From: Saccharothrix sp. ST-888
GTDB taxonomy: Bacteria; Actinomycetota; Actinomycetes; Streptomycetales; Streptomycetaceae
NCBI RefSeq assembly: GCF_000955975.1
Contig: NZ_JYJF01000065.1
Coordinates: forward strand, 1 to 39,887
Direction: 5' to 3'
Length of the DNA stretch: 39,887 bases
Shown here: positions 14,776-22,879 of the stretch, in pieces
Position numbering within the stretch: position 1 is the first letter of the stretch
How the letters are laid out: the number at the start of each line of letters is the position of its first letter
Position numbers and translations under genes: made by a program
Notes under the pieces: generated by a model
Database searches by the model: none
What the model saw: the letters and a program-made list of their open reading frames with translations, nothing else
Told to the model about the DNA's origin: nothing

Positions 14776-15597
14776 GTGACGGACAACCAGACCGTGCAGG
14801 CCTGCACCGACGCCTGGACGCAGTCCATCGAGTCGATATCCGAACTGCTGGCCCCCCTGCCGACGGACTCCTGGAACCGGGCCACCGAGTGCCCCGGCTG
14901 GTCCGTCCGCGACGTCGTCTCGCACATCATCGCGGTCGAGTCCGAACTGCTCGGCGACCCCCGGCCGATCCACTCGCTGCCGCGCGACCTGCTGCACGTC
15001 ACCAGCGAGTTCGCCCGCTACGTCGAACTGCCGGTCGACAAGCGCCGCTGCCACACGCCGATCGAGCTGACCAGCGAGCTGGAGTACACCGTCATCCGCC
15101 GCTCGCGCGCGCTGCGCAACTCCCGGCAGGAGCCGGGCGACCCGGTCCGCTCGCCGGCCGGGCCGCTCGCCCGCGAGCTGCCGTACTGGGCGCTGCTGCG
15201 CGACCGGGCGGTGGACGTCTGGGTGCACGAGCAGGACCTGCGGCGCGCACTCGGTGTCCCCGGCAACCTGGGCTCCCCGGCCGCCCTGATCACCCGCGAC
15301 GCCCTGCTGGAGGGCCTCCCGAAGGCCGTCGCGAAACTGGCCGGCGCGCCCGCCGGCACGGTCGTCTCCTTCGACGTGACCGGCGCGGTGGAGTTCCTGC
15401 GCACCGTCCGCGTGGACGCCGAGGGCCGCGGCACGGTCGACGAGCGGGTGAGCCTCGCCCCCGACGTCCAGTTCGCGATGGACTGGGAGACGTACGTCCG
15501 GCTCGCCTGCGGGCGCGGCCGCCCCGGCCCGGTCAAGGCCGAGGGCGACCAGGAGCTGGCCGCCCGGGTGCTGGCCAACTTCGCCCTGACGCCGTGA
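14776..15597 (+). CDS. Maleylpyruvate isomerase-family mycothiol-dependent enzyme
   Basis: The 273-residue protein has the DinB-like four-helix N-terminal domain of mycothiol-dependent isomerases and a C-terminal SCP-like domain. The predicted zinc ligands are visible: H50 (VRDVVSHIIAVE) and the D147xxxH151 pair in VDVWVHEQDLRRAL. Mycothiol is the actinobacterial thiol, so the family fits the host. The actual substrate is unknown, and many streptomycete members are thought to be mycothiol transferases rather than isomerases. The start is GTG at 14776, with GGAGGG/CCGGAGA upstream. Confidence 0.88.
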   Translation: MTDNQTVQACTDAWTQSIESISELLAPLPTDSWNRATECPGWSVRDVVSHIIAVESELLGDPRPIHSLPRDLLHVTSEFARYVELPVDKRRCHTPIELTSELEYTVIRRSRALRNSRQEPGDPVRSPAGPLARELPYWALLRDRAVDVWVHEQDLRRALGVPGNLGSPAALITRDALLEGLPKAVAKLAGAPAGTVVSFDVTGAVEFLRTVRVDAEGRGTVDERVSLAPDVQFAMDWETYVRLACGRGRPGPVKAEGDQELAARVLANFALTP

Positions 15598-15781
15598 CGC
15601 TCCGTGAGATTTTTGACCACTTGACGTACGCGGAGAAGCGTTACAGCTGAACAGAAGTGCGCCGGACGGCGTACGCGGATGGCGCACATCGTGCTCCCGT
15701 ACGGCCGGCTGGTACCGGTACATCACCCGTTCGGCCTCGTTGTCCAGGGCAGCCCGTCACCGAGAGTGAAGGAGGGGCGTC

Positions 15782-16003
15782 ATGGACGACGAAACCGGCA
15801 TGGTGCTGGTCCGGTCCAGCTTCCCGGTCACCGGCCAGCCGATCAGGGTGGTCATGATCAACGACGAACCGTGGTTCGTCACGGCCGACGTGTGCGCCGT
15901 GCTCGGGCGAACCAACCCGAGCTGGGCCACCAGGATCATCGAGCCCAAGGACACGCGGACCGTCGATATGCGCTCGGTATGCCTCACTTCAAGTGAGGCA
16001 TAA
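15782..16003 (+). CDS. Short BRO-N (phage antirepressor-like) domain protein
   Basis: This 73-residue product carries the core of the BRO-N domain: GQPIRVVMINDEPWFVTADVCAVL (residues 18-41) then GRTNPSWATRII. The domain is found at the N terminus of phage antirepressors and baculovirus BRO proteins and binds DNA. Here it stops after about 55 domain residues, shorter than the usual 90-100, and no C-terminal domain follows. Translation looks intended: AAGGAGG sits 7 nt before the ATG. The last eight codons are a perfect 25-bp dyad that ends at the stop codon. It could be a minimal regulator or a truncated phage remnant kept as an expressed stub. Confidence 0.72.
   Translation: MDDETGMVLVRSSFPVTGQPIRVVMINDEPWFVTADVCAVLGRTNPSWATRIIEPKDTRTVDMRSVCLTSSEA
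15978..16002. terminator. Terminator hairpin embedded in the BRO-N stop region
   Basis: TATGCCTCACTT (15978-15989), a single C, and AAGTGAGGCATA (15991-16002) form a perfect 12-bp dyad. It overlaps the first two bases of the TAA stop of the BRO-N gene and lies 16 nt from the stop of the convergent MFS gene. It would serve both transcripts. It is less GC-rich than other terminators here. Confidence 0.75.
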
Positions 16004-16017
16004 GGCGAAATCGCAGG

Positions 16018-17379
16018 TCAGAAACCCTTCGTCCGCCCCAGCTTCCCCTTCAGCCGCATGATCATCCCCGTCCCGACCGCCAGCGGCACGTACAGCCAGC
16101 AGAAGGCCCACCGGTACGTCTCGGCCGTGTGCCCGGCGGGTCCGGAGAGGGAGTCCAGCAGGAGGCCGATGCCGAAGAGGGTGATCATCGTGCCGATGAA
16201 GCCGCCCATGTTGGCGATGCCCGAGGCGGTGCCGAGGCGCTCGGGCGGATTGTGGGCGCGGGCGTAGTCGAGGCCGACCAGGGAGGCGGGGCCGTTGCTG
16301 CCCATGACGACGAGCAGCAGCACCAGCAGCCAGAGCGGCGGGTGGCCGCCCGGCCAGGCGAGCACCACGGCCCAGCAGGCCGCCGTGCTGCCGATGACGG
16401 TGAAGGTGACCGGGATCCGGATGCCGGGGCGGCGCGAGACGAGGCGCCCGAAGGCCAGCGCGAAGGCCATGTTGCTGAGGACCAGCAGGGTCAGCAGTCC
16501 GCCGGCCTCGCCCCGGCTCATGCCCTGGCCCTCGACCAGGTACGGCATTCCCCAGAGCAGGCCGAAGGCCGCGCCCGGGAAGGCGGTGGTGAAGTGCACC
16601 CACATGCCGAGCCGGGTGCCGGGCTCCCGCCAGGCCTGCCGGATCTGCTCGCGTACCGGCTGCCGCCGCCCGGCCACCGGTACGACGGCGACGCCGGCCG
16701 GGGCCTCCTTGAGCAGCAGCGCGACCGCCGCGAACGCCCCGACGCCGAGCAGCGCGATCAGGCCGAAGGTGAAGGTCCAGCCCTCGCTGCGCAGGGCCTG
16801 GGCGAGGACGACGGTGGTCACCAGGTTGCCGCCGGTGCCGACCAGTCCGGTGAGCTGGGCGACCAGCGGGTTCTTCGCCGCCGGGAACCAGCGCGCGGCG
16901 ACCCGCAGCACGCTGATGAACGTCATCGCGTCACCGCAGCCGAACACCGCCCGGGAGGCCAGCGCGGGCCCGAAGGAGGAGCTGAAGGCGAAGGCGAGCT
17001 GGCCGCAGCTCAGCAGCAGCACGCCGAGCAGCAGCACCCGGCGCGGCCCGAACCGGTCGACCAGCAGGCCGACCGGTACCTGCATGGCCGCGTAGACCAT
17101 GACCTGGAGGATGGCGAAGGTGGAGAGCGCCGAGGCGCCGATACCGAACCGGGCCGCCGCGTCCAGCCCGGCCACCCCCAGGCTGGTGCGGTGGATCACC
17201 GCGAGGACGTAGACGCAGACGCCGATCGACCAGGCGGTCCAGGCGGCTCGGCCACCGGGCGGCACGAGGTCATGGCCCGAGGAGGCGGACCCGGATTGCG
17301 GCGGACGTCGGGGACCAGGGACGGGGCGGGATCTGACGGGGTTATCGGAGTCCACGGGCACGGCGACCAGACTAGTCAT
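16018..17379 (-). CDS. Major facilitator superfamily transporter
   Basis: This 453-residue permease has a disordered Pro/Ser-rich N terminus of about 45 residues and 12 predicted helices. The MFS loop signature is visible after helix 2 (LLVDRFGPRRVLLLG) and its degenerate repeat near GRLVSRRPGIRI. Pattern DAMTFISVLRVAARWFPAAKNPLVAQLTGLVGTGGNL resembles the anion/sugar-acid branch, but the substrate is uncertain. ATG at 17379 has only a weak ribosome site. An imperfect dyad CAGATGATCAATCTG at 17385-17399 abuts the start and could be an operator. Convergent with the BRO-N gene. Confidence 0.88.
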   Translation of the reverse strand: MTSLVAVPVDSDNPVRSRPVPGPRRPPQSGSASSGHDLVPPGGRAAWTAWSIGVCVYVLAVIHRTSLGVAGLDAAARFGIGASALSTFAILQVMVYAAMQVPVGLLVDRFGPRRVLLLGVLLLSCGQLAFAFSSSFGPALASRAVFGCGDAMTFISVLRVAARWFPAAKNPLVAQLTGLVGTGGNLVTTVVLAQALRSEGWTFTFGLIALLGVGAFAAVALLLKEAPAGVAVVPVAGRRQPVREQIRQAWREPGTRLGMWVHFTTAFPGAAFGLLWGMPYLVEGQGMSRGEAGGLLTLLVLSNMAFALAFGRLVSRRPGIRIPVTFTVIGSTAACWAVVLAWPGGHPPLWLLVLLLVVMGSNGPASLVGLDYARAHNPPERLGTASGIANMGGFIGTMITLFGIGLLLDSLSGPAGHTAETYRWAFCWLYVPLAVGTGMIMRLKGKLGRTKGF

Positions 17380-17466
17380 CCCATCAGATGATCAATCTGG
17401 CAGGCCCTGGAGTAGGGACGCGAAGCAGCCTTGTCTCCCTAGGGCGGGCCCCAGGTCGGCCCCGCG

Positions 17467-18702
17467 TCAGCCCTTGAGCGTCCAGGTCACCGTCTTGGTC
17501 ATGTGCTGACTGCGGAAGGTCTCGTCGCGCACCCAGTCGGTGGTGTCCCGAACGGTCGCGGTGACCTTCACGTCCTTGCCCGGACGGACCGGCAGCGTGG
17601 AGGTGTCCAGCCAGTTCGGGTCCGGGCCCTGGGGGGCGGTGAGAACGCCGTCCACCCGCCACTGCACCTGGAGCTGCCGGGTCCCCGCCAACGGCAGCGG
17701 ACGGATGTGCAGTCGGGGCCGCCCGGCCACCGCACCGGCGGCGGGCTCCGGCGGGTCCATCGGCCCGATCCGGCGGTAGAGCTGTTCGAGGATCGCCTCC
17801 CGGGAGGGGAGGTTGTAGCTGCCGCCGAGGGTCCGCATGACCGAGTCGGCGGTCGGCCGGTAGATGCCGTTGGCGCTGCGGTACGTCCCGACGGGGCCGC
17901 CGCCCTCCGGGGACAGGGCGCCGAGCCAGCGCCACCACTTCACATGGGTGCGGGCCATGTCGTCGGCGTCCACGGTGGAGAGGTTGGGGTAGTCGGCGTC
18001 GTCGGGGGCGGTGTCGTACTCGTCGCCGAGGTCACCGACGGTGTGGCCGATCTCGTGCTGGATTATCCGTCCGGCGTCCGGGCTGCCGCCCGCGAGGGTG
18101 GTCACTCCGGTGCCGCCCGCGCCGCCGTACTCGCTGGAGTTGGCCAGGGCTATCAGGTACTGCGGTCCCTGGCCGTTGCCCGCGTACCGGGCGGTGGTGG
18201 GTTCGTCCGCGCAGAGCAGTCGGGCGGTGCCCTCGCACCAGAAGTGCATACCGAGCGGGGTGGCCGCTCTGCGGCTGTGGTTCTCCGTCTCGGCTATCCC
18301 CGCGACCGGGGAGACCACGTCGACCCGCCTTATGTTGAAGTAGCTCTGGTAGCTGCGGAACGGCTCTATCTCCATCAGCGCGCGCCAGGCCCGGTCGGCC
18401 TGCTCCTGGAACAGCTCCTGCTGGTCGGCGGTGTAGCCGTCGCCTATCAGCACCAGCGTGATCCGGTTGGCGGGCTCCCCGGTGCGGCGTATGTCCACCG
18501 TCGGCGCGGGCTCCGGCGTCCGCAGGTCCGGCCCGGCCGGGCGGTGCGGCGGTACGGCGCGGTCCGGGGACGGCGCCGGGGCGCCTATCGTCCCGAACGG
18601 TGGTGGGGATGCGATTTCCAGCGCGGTCGGCAGAGCTGCGACCGACAGCAGACTGAGCGCTGCTGCGCTCCGGACGATTCGGCCAGACCAACCGTTCGGC
18701 AT
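17467..18702 (-). CDS. Secreted M64-family zinc metallopeptidase
   Basis: The 411-residue precursor begins with a signal peptide (MPNGWSGRIVRSAAALSLLS onward, hydrophobic to about residue 27). A peptidase domain follows, opening with ANRITLVLIGDGYTADQQELF and containing the extended zinc site HEIGHTVGDLGDEY: H216, E217, H220 and the D227-E228-Y229 signature of M64 (IgA peptidase-like) enzymes. The C-terminal part is beta-rich, with WRVDG and VKVTATVRDTT, suggesting an Ig-like module. ATG at 18702 has GGAGGA 9 nt upstream. An open frame 72 codons longer upstream lacks protein character. Expected to act outside the cell on protein substrates. Confidence 0.92.
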   Translation of the reverse strand: MPNGWSGRIVRSAAALSLLSVAALPTALEIASPPPFGTIGAPAPSPDRAVPPHRPAGPDLRTPEPAPTVDIRRTGEPANRITLVLIGDGYTADQQELFQEQADRAWRALMEIEPFRSYQSYFNIRRVDVVSPVAGIAETENHSRRAATPLGMHFWCEGTARLLCADEPTTARYAGNGQGPQYLIALANSSEYGGAGGTGVTTLAGGSPDAGRIIQHEIGHTVGDLGDEYDTAPDDADYPNLSTVDADDMARTHVKWWRWLGALSPEGGGPVGTYRSANGIYRPTADSVMRTLGGSYNLPSREAILEQLYRRIGPMDPPEPAAGAVAGRPRLHIRPLPLAGTRQLQVQWRVDGVLTAPQGPDPNWLDTSTLPVRPGKDVKVTATVRDTTDWVRDETFRSQHMTKTVTWTLKG

Positions 18703-18940
18703 ACGGTGCGTCCTCCGGACTCCGGTCACCCGGCGGGAGCGCGGGTGGGGGGGCGCCAAGACGTACCCGGCCCGTCGGGCGGGCCAGACCTCGCGGGACC
18801 CGACTTCGCCGGACCGGATCACCCTGCCGGGGCATCCGGCGCAATCCGCAGGCGGATCTGCCGCACGGGCCTTAAACCCCCGGGAGCACGGCCACCCGAG
18901 CAGGTCGCGGTCCACCACGCCCCTGGAGATCTCGGCTCCG

Positions 18941-18986
18941 ACCGCCTACGACCGCCTACGAGCGCCCGCAAACGACCGCAAACGCC
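18941..18986. repeat. Two short tandem decamer repeats
   Basis: ACCGCCTACG is present twice in tandem (18941-18960), and CGCAAACG(A/C)C twice (18967-18986), in the 292-bp gap between the M64 and BenE-like genes. They are too few and too short to be iterons and are probably replication slippage products. Confidence 0.5.
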
Positions 18987-18994
18987 TCCGGCCT

Positions 18995-20236
18995 TCAGCG
19001 GCGGCGCAGCAGCAGGTGGGTGCCGATGCCCAGCAGCAGGCCCCAGAAGGCCGGTCCGATGCCGAAGAGGGTCATCCCGGAGGAGGTGGCGAGGAAGGTC
19101 ACCACGGCGCCGTCGCGGCCTGGCTCGTCGGCGAGGGCGCCGGCCAGGCTGCCCTGGAACGACGCCAGCAGGGCGACTCCGGCGATCACCGCGATCAGTG
19201 CCGGCGGCAGTCCGGTGAACAGGCTGACCAGTACTCCGCCGAAGCTGCCGACCAGCAGGTAGAGGGCACCGGCCGACATCCCGGCGATGTAGCGGCGGTC
19301 GGGGTCGGGGTGGCTCTCGGGGCTGGTGCAGATGGCGGCGGTGATGGCGGCCAGGTTGACCCCGGGCGAGCCGAACGGCGCCAGCAGGACGGAGAGTGCG
19401 CCGGTGGCGCCGATCAGCAGCCGGTCGTCGGGCCGGTAGCCGGAGGCACGCATGATGCCGAGTCCCGGCGCGTTCTGCGAGGCGAGGACGACGATGGTGA
19501 GCGGCAGTGCCAGGCCGACCGTGGCGGGCCAGGAGAAGGCGGGTGCGGTCAGGACCGGGCGGACCGGGCCGCCGCTCCCCAGGTGCAGCGGCAGTCCGAC
19601 GGTGGTTGCCGCCAGGATCCCGCCCGCCAGCAGTGCCACCGGCACCGCGTACCGGGGTGCGTACCGCTTGGCCAGCAGGAAGGCCGCGAAGCTGCCGAGG
19701 ACCAGGACGGGTGCCTGGTGCAGGGAGCCGAACACCCCGGCGCCGAACGAGAACAGGATTCCGGCCAGCATCGCGTTGACGATCCCGGGCGGCACGGCCT
19801 TGATCAGCCGCCCGAACAGTCCGGTCATCCCGAACACCGTGACCGCCACGCCGCTCACCAGGAACGCCCCGATCGCCTCGCGGTACGGGAACGCGCCCAG
19901 GCTGGTCACCAGCAGCGCCGCACCGGGCGTGGACCAGGCGGCGATCACCGGTGTCCTGGTCCACCAGCTCAGCAGCAGGCAGGTGAGCCCGCTGCCGATG
20001 GAGACCGCCCAGATCCAGGAGGCCGTGTGCGCCTGGTCCAGCTGTCCGGCGGCGGCCGCCGCCAGGACGACCACCAGCGGGCCCGAGAACGACACCACGA
20101 TGCAGACCAGCCCGGCCAGCAGGGCGGGTATCGAGACGTCCCTGCGCAGCGAGCGCCGTTCGCCGGGCACCTCGGGCGCCTCGGTGTTCCGTTCCGCCCG
20201 CTGCTGCTGCTGCATTTCAACGCGATGCTCTGCCAT
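18995..20236 (-). CDS. BenE-family (benzoate/H+ symporter-like) transporter
   Basis: This 413-residue protein has about 12 hydrophobic helices and BenE family patterns: FSGPLVVVLAAAAAGQLDQ, SWIWAVSIGSGLTCL, AWSTPGAALLVTS, VPPGIVNAMLAGILFSFG, ASQNAPGLGIMRASGY and FGSPGVNLAAITAAICT. BenE imports benzoate or related aromatic acids in proteobacteria. No benzoate-degradation genes are nearby, so the natural substrate may differ. I chose ATG at 20236. ATG at 20215 is an alternative, and neither has a strong ribosome site. The gene diverges from the secreted protein gene at 20427. Confidence 0.85.
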   Translation of the reverse strand: MAEHRVEMQQQQRAERNTEAPEVPGERRSLRRDVSIPALLAGLVCIVVSFSGPLVVVLAAAAAGQLDQAHTASWIWAVSIGSGLTCLLLSWWTRTPVIAAWSTPGAALLVTSLGAFPYREAIGAFLVSGVAVTVFGMTGLFGRLIKAVPPGIVNAMLAGILFSFGAGVFGSLHQAPVLVLGSFAAFLLAKRYAPRYAVPVALLAGGILAATTVGLPLHLGSGGPVRPVLTAPAFSWPATVGLALPLTIVVLASQNAPGLGIMRASGYRPDDRLLIGATGALSVLLAPFGSPGVNLAAITAAICTSPESHPDPDRRYIAGMSAGALYLLVGSFGGVLVSLFTGLPPALIAVIAGVALLASFQGSLAGALADEPGRDGAVVTFLATSSGMTLFGIGPAFWGLLLGIGTHLLLRRR

Positions 20237-20426
20237 TCGAGCAGTATTCTGGAAGACCCTTTGCGACACTCCGGAAATATCTTCACCACTGCTGCAGTCG
20301 TCCGTCGGCGGACGTGTCTGTGTGTGCGAAGGCACGGAGAGCGGGACCGGCGAGCCGCCGGGGGATGCAGCTACCGGCCGACTTCTTCCAACACGCAGTC
20401 CGCAACAGGTCCTTGGGGAACCCATC

Positions 20427-21335
20427 ATGCGAGTATCCGCTGTGCCAGGTTTTGCGAAGAACGTCCTGTCCTCGTTCTCCACCCGCAGGTCCCTCGCCCT
20501 CGGCGTCGCCGCCCTCACCGTCGGCGCTGCCGTCCCCCTGCTTCCGGGTGCCTCCGCCGCCTGGGCGTGCGGCGACGACGGCGCCTCGACCGGCGCCGGG
20601 TCCGCAACTGCCCCTTCCCCGGTGGAGACCCACCACGGCAGCCCGGCCTCGGCCTTCATCCCGGTGGTTCCGGCCGCGCTGACCGCCGGGGGCGCGCCGG
20701 TCGAACTCGGCGTCGAGATGGCCAACTTCACCGGTGCCGACTACGCCAAGATCGCGCCGTCCTTCGCGCTCTACAACCCGAGGTCCAACTCCGACTCCGG
20801 CACCCCCGGGACCAACCTGCGGATCCAGGACCTGAAGGTAGCGGTCATGAAGGGCGGCCGGTGGCTGGACCTGCCGCTGCGCCACAGCTGCGACCCGACG
20901 ATCGTCGCCGACACCTCCGCACTGGCCGACTCGTTGACGGACCAGCACGCCCACCGCTACCTGTTCCGGCTCTCGCTCGCCGCCGACACTCCCGCGCAGC
21001 AGACCGAGATCCAGGTCTTCAGCGGCTTCGGCCTCGACGGCAAGAGCAACTCGACCACGCTCAAGGTGCTCCGCGGGGCCGCCACCGGAACGGCCAACTC
21101 CCCCGCCCCCGCCGCCGGTTCCGCCGCCGACGCGGCGTCGGCCGTCCCGGCCGTGCTGACCTCGCCGGCGCCGAGCGGCGATCCGAAGCCCGACACCGTC
21201 CCGGTCGGCGACCGGCTCACGCAGAGCGGGCCCTCGGGCGGCAGCGCCCTGCCGGCCGGCTCGGCGGGCGCGTTCGCCCTGCTGGGCGGCGGCGCCGTGA
21301 TGACCCTGCGGCGGCGCCGGTCCGCGCACCGCTGA
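20427..21335 (+). CDS. Exported protein with C-terminal membrane anchor
   Basis: The 302-residue precursor has a signal peptide (basic MRVSAVPGFAKNVLSSFSTRR, hydrophobic to ASAAWA). An unassigned extracellular domain of about 180 residues follows (VPVELGVEMANFTGADYAKIAPSFALYNP; LPLRHSCDPTIVADTS; YLFRLSLAADTPAQQTEIQVF), then an Ala/Pro/Ser-rich spacer, and it ends in a hydrophobic helix plus RRRRSAHR. Just before the helix is LTQSG, which resembles but does not match the streptomycete class E sortase signal LAxTG. ATG at 20427 follows GGGGAA. I know of no function; a cell-wall or surface role is inferred. Confidence 0.82.
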   Translation: MRVSAVPGFAKNVLSSFSTRRSLALGVAALTVGAAVPLLPGASAAWACGDDGASTGAGSATAPSPVETHHGSPASAFIPVVPAALTAGGAPVELGVEMANFTGADYAKIAPSFALYNPRSNSDSGTPGTNLRIQDLKVAVMKGGRWLDLPLRHSCDPTIVADTSALADSLTDQHAHRYLFRLSLAADTPAQQTEIQVFSGFGLDGKSNSTTLKVLRGAATGTANSPAPAAGSAADAASAVPAVLTSPAPSGDPKPDTVPVGDRLTQSGPSGGSALPAGSAGAFALLGGGAVMTLRRRRSAHR

Positions 21336-21394
21336 GCCGCACCGGGGCCGCCGGGCACGCGCACAACGCCCCCGGCACACCCGCCGGGACGCCG

Positions 21395-21426
21395 ACGGGC
21401 CCTGCCTCCGCAGAGGCAGGGCCCGT
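21395..21426. terminator. Strong bidirectional terminator
   Basis: A perfect 14-bp stem (ACGGGCCCTGCCTC / GAGGCAGGGCCCGT) with a CGCA loop lies between the convergent exported-protein gene and bkdC, 15 nt from the bkdC stop. Confidence 0.88.
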
Positions 21427-21440
21427 GGCACGCGGGGGCG

Positions 21441-22868
21441 TCAGCCCCAGGTGATCAGGCGCTTCGGGCGCTCCAGGACCGCGGCGACGTCCGCCAGGAC
21501 CCTGGAACCGAGCTCGCCGTCGACCAGGCGGTGGTCGAAGGAGAGTGCCAGCGTGGTGACCTGACGGGGCACCACCTTGCCCTTGTGGACCCACGGGAGT
21601 TCCCGCACCGCGCCGAAGGCCAGGATGGCGGCCTCGCCGGGGTTGAGGATCGGGGTGCCGGTGTCGACGCCGAAGACGCCGACGTTGGTGATGGTGATGG
21701 TGCCGCCCTGCATGTCCGCGGGCGAGGTCTTGCCCTGACGTGCGGTGTCGATCAACTCACCCAGCGAGACCGCCAGTTGCGGCAGGGTCTGGGAGCCGGC
21801 GTCCTTGATGTTGGGCACGATCAGGCCGCGCGGCGTGGCTGCCGCGATGCCGAGGTTGACCTGTCCCTTGATCACGATCTCCTGGGCAGACTCGTCCCAG
21901 GCGGCGTTGATCTCCGGGTAGCGCCGGACCGCCGTCAGCAGCGCCTTGGCGACCAGCAGCAGCGGGCTGACCCGGACGCCCGCGCCCAGATCGCCGCTCT
22001 CCTTGAGCTTGCGGACCAGCTTCATCGTCCGGGTCACGTCGACCTGGACGAACTCCGTGACGTGCGGCGCGGTGAAGGCCGAGGCCACCATCGCCTGCGC
22101 GGTGGCCTTCCGGACGCCCTTGACCGGCACCCGGACGTCGCCCCGCGCGGCCGGCGCCGGCTGCGCTGCGGCCTCGGCGACCGGCGCGACCGGGGCCGGA
22201 GCGACCGCCTCGACCGGCACGGCCGCCGCAGCGGCGGCGGCGGCGTGCACGTCCTCGCGGGTGATCACGCCGTCGCGACCGGTCGCCACGACCGTCCGCA
22301 GGTCGATCCCGAGGTCCTTGGCGAGCTTGCGCACCGGCGGCTTGGCCAGCGGACGCTCGCCCACCGCCGCAGCGGCGACCGGAGCGGCCGGGACCGCGAC
22401 CGGCTGCGGCGCGGCAGCCGAAGGCGCCGGGGCCTCGGCCGACTTGGCCGGGGCGACGACGGTGCTCCGGCGGGCCCGGCGCTGCGTCCCCCCGGTGCGC
22501 GGCCCGTAGCCGACGAGCACCTCGCGGCGCTCGGGCACGGCCTCCTCGGCGTCGGCGACAGCGGCGGCGGGCGCCGAGGCTGCCGGAGCCGCCGGAGCGT
22601 CACCCGCGCTGGCGCCGACCGCGACGGAGATGATCGCCGTACCGACGTCCACCGTGGTCCCGGCGGGGAAGAAGATCTGCTCGACGACCCCGTTGAACGG
22701 GATCGGCAGCTCGACCGCCGCCTTCGCGGTCTCCACCTCGCAGACGATCTGGCCGTCCGTCACCTCGTCACCCGGCTTGACGTACCAGGTCAGGATCTCG
22801 GCCTCGGTGAGGCCCTCGCCGACGTCCGGCATCTTGAACTCGCGGAGCGAGCGAACTTCGGTGGTCAT
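21441..22868 (-). CDS. bkdC: Branched-chain 2-oxo acid dehydrogenase E2 (dihydrolipoyl acyltransferase)
   Basis: The 475-residue E2 component carries one N-terminal lipoyl domain (KMPDVGEGLTEAEI; predicted lipoylated K49 in VETAKAAVE) and a long Ala/Pro linker. A peripheral-subunit-binding domain follows (KPPVRKLAKDLGIDLRTV, TGRDGVITREDV), then the catalytic acyltransferase domain ending with SFDHRLVDGELG, the HxxxDG active site. It moves acyl groups from E1 to coenzyme A and forms the core of the complex, supplying branched-chain acyl-CoA starters for fatty acids and polyketides. The ATG at 22868 has AGGGAG upstream, 11 bp after the E1 beta stop. A pyruvate dehydrogenase role cannot be fully excluded. 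Confidence 0.93.
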   Translation of the reverse strand: MTTEVRSLREFKMPDVGEGLTEAEILTWYVKPGDEVTDGQIVCEVETAKAAVELPIPFNGVVEQIFFPAGTTVDVGTAIISVAVGASAGDAPAAPAASAPAAAVADAEEAVPERREVLVGYGPRTGGTQRRARRSTVVAPAKSAEAPAPSAAAPQPVAVPAAPVAAAAVGERPLAKPPVRKLAKDLGIDLRTVVATGRDGVITREDVHAAAAAAAAVPVEAVAPAPVAPVAEAAAQPAPAARGDVRVPVKGVRKATAQAMVASAFTAPHVTEFVQVDVTRTMKLVRKLKESGDLGAGVRVSPLLLVAKALLTAVRRYPEINAAWDESAQEIVIKGQVNLGIAAATPRGLIVPNIKDAGSQTLPQLAVSLGELIDTARQGKTSPADMQGGTITITNVGVFGVDTGTPILNPGEAAILAFGAVRELPWVHKGKVVPRQVTTLALSFDHRLVDGELGSRVLADVAAVLERPKRLITWG

Positions 22869-22879
22869 CTCGCTCCCTC

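Noticed and set aside
15598..17379. Prophage remnant around the BRO-N gene
   Set aside because: There is no integrase, attachment-like repeat, capsid or tail gene nearby. Flanking genes are ordinary chromosomal ones.
18703..18918. N-terminal extension of the M64 peptidase
   Set aside because: The extra 72 residues lack protein character, and the ATG at 18702 gives a proper signal peptide with GGAGGA upstream.
18941..18986. Iterons or an origin in the decamer repeats
   Set aside because: There are only two copies of each, no AT-rich segment and no replication gene nearby.
20237..20426. Cyclic di-AMP (ydaO-type) riboswitch before the secreted protein gene
   Set aside because: The leader has a small CGTCCG-TCGG-CGGACG hairpin and G-rich stretches, but not the conserved paired elements of that class.
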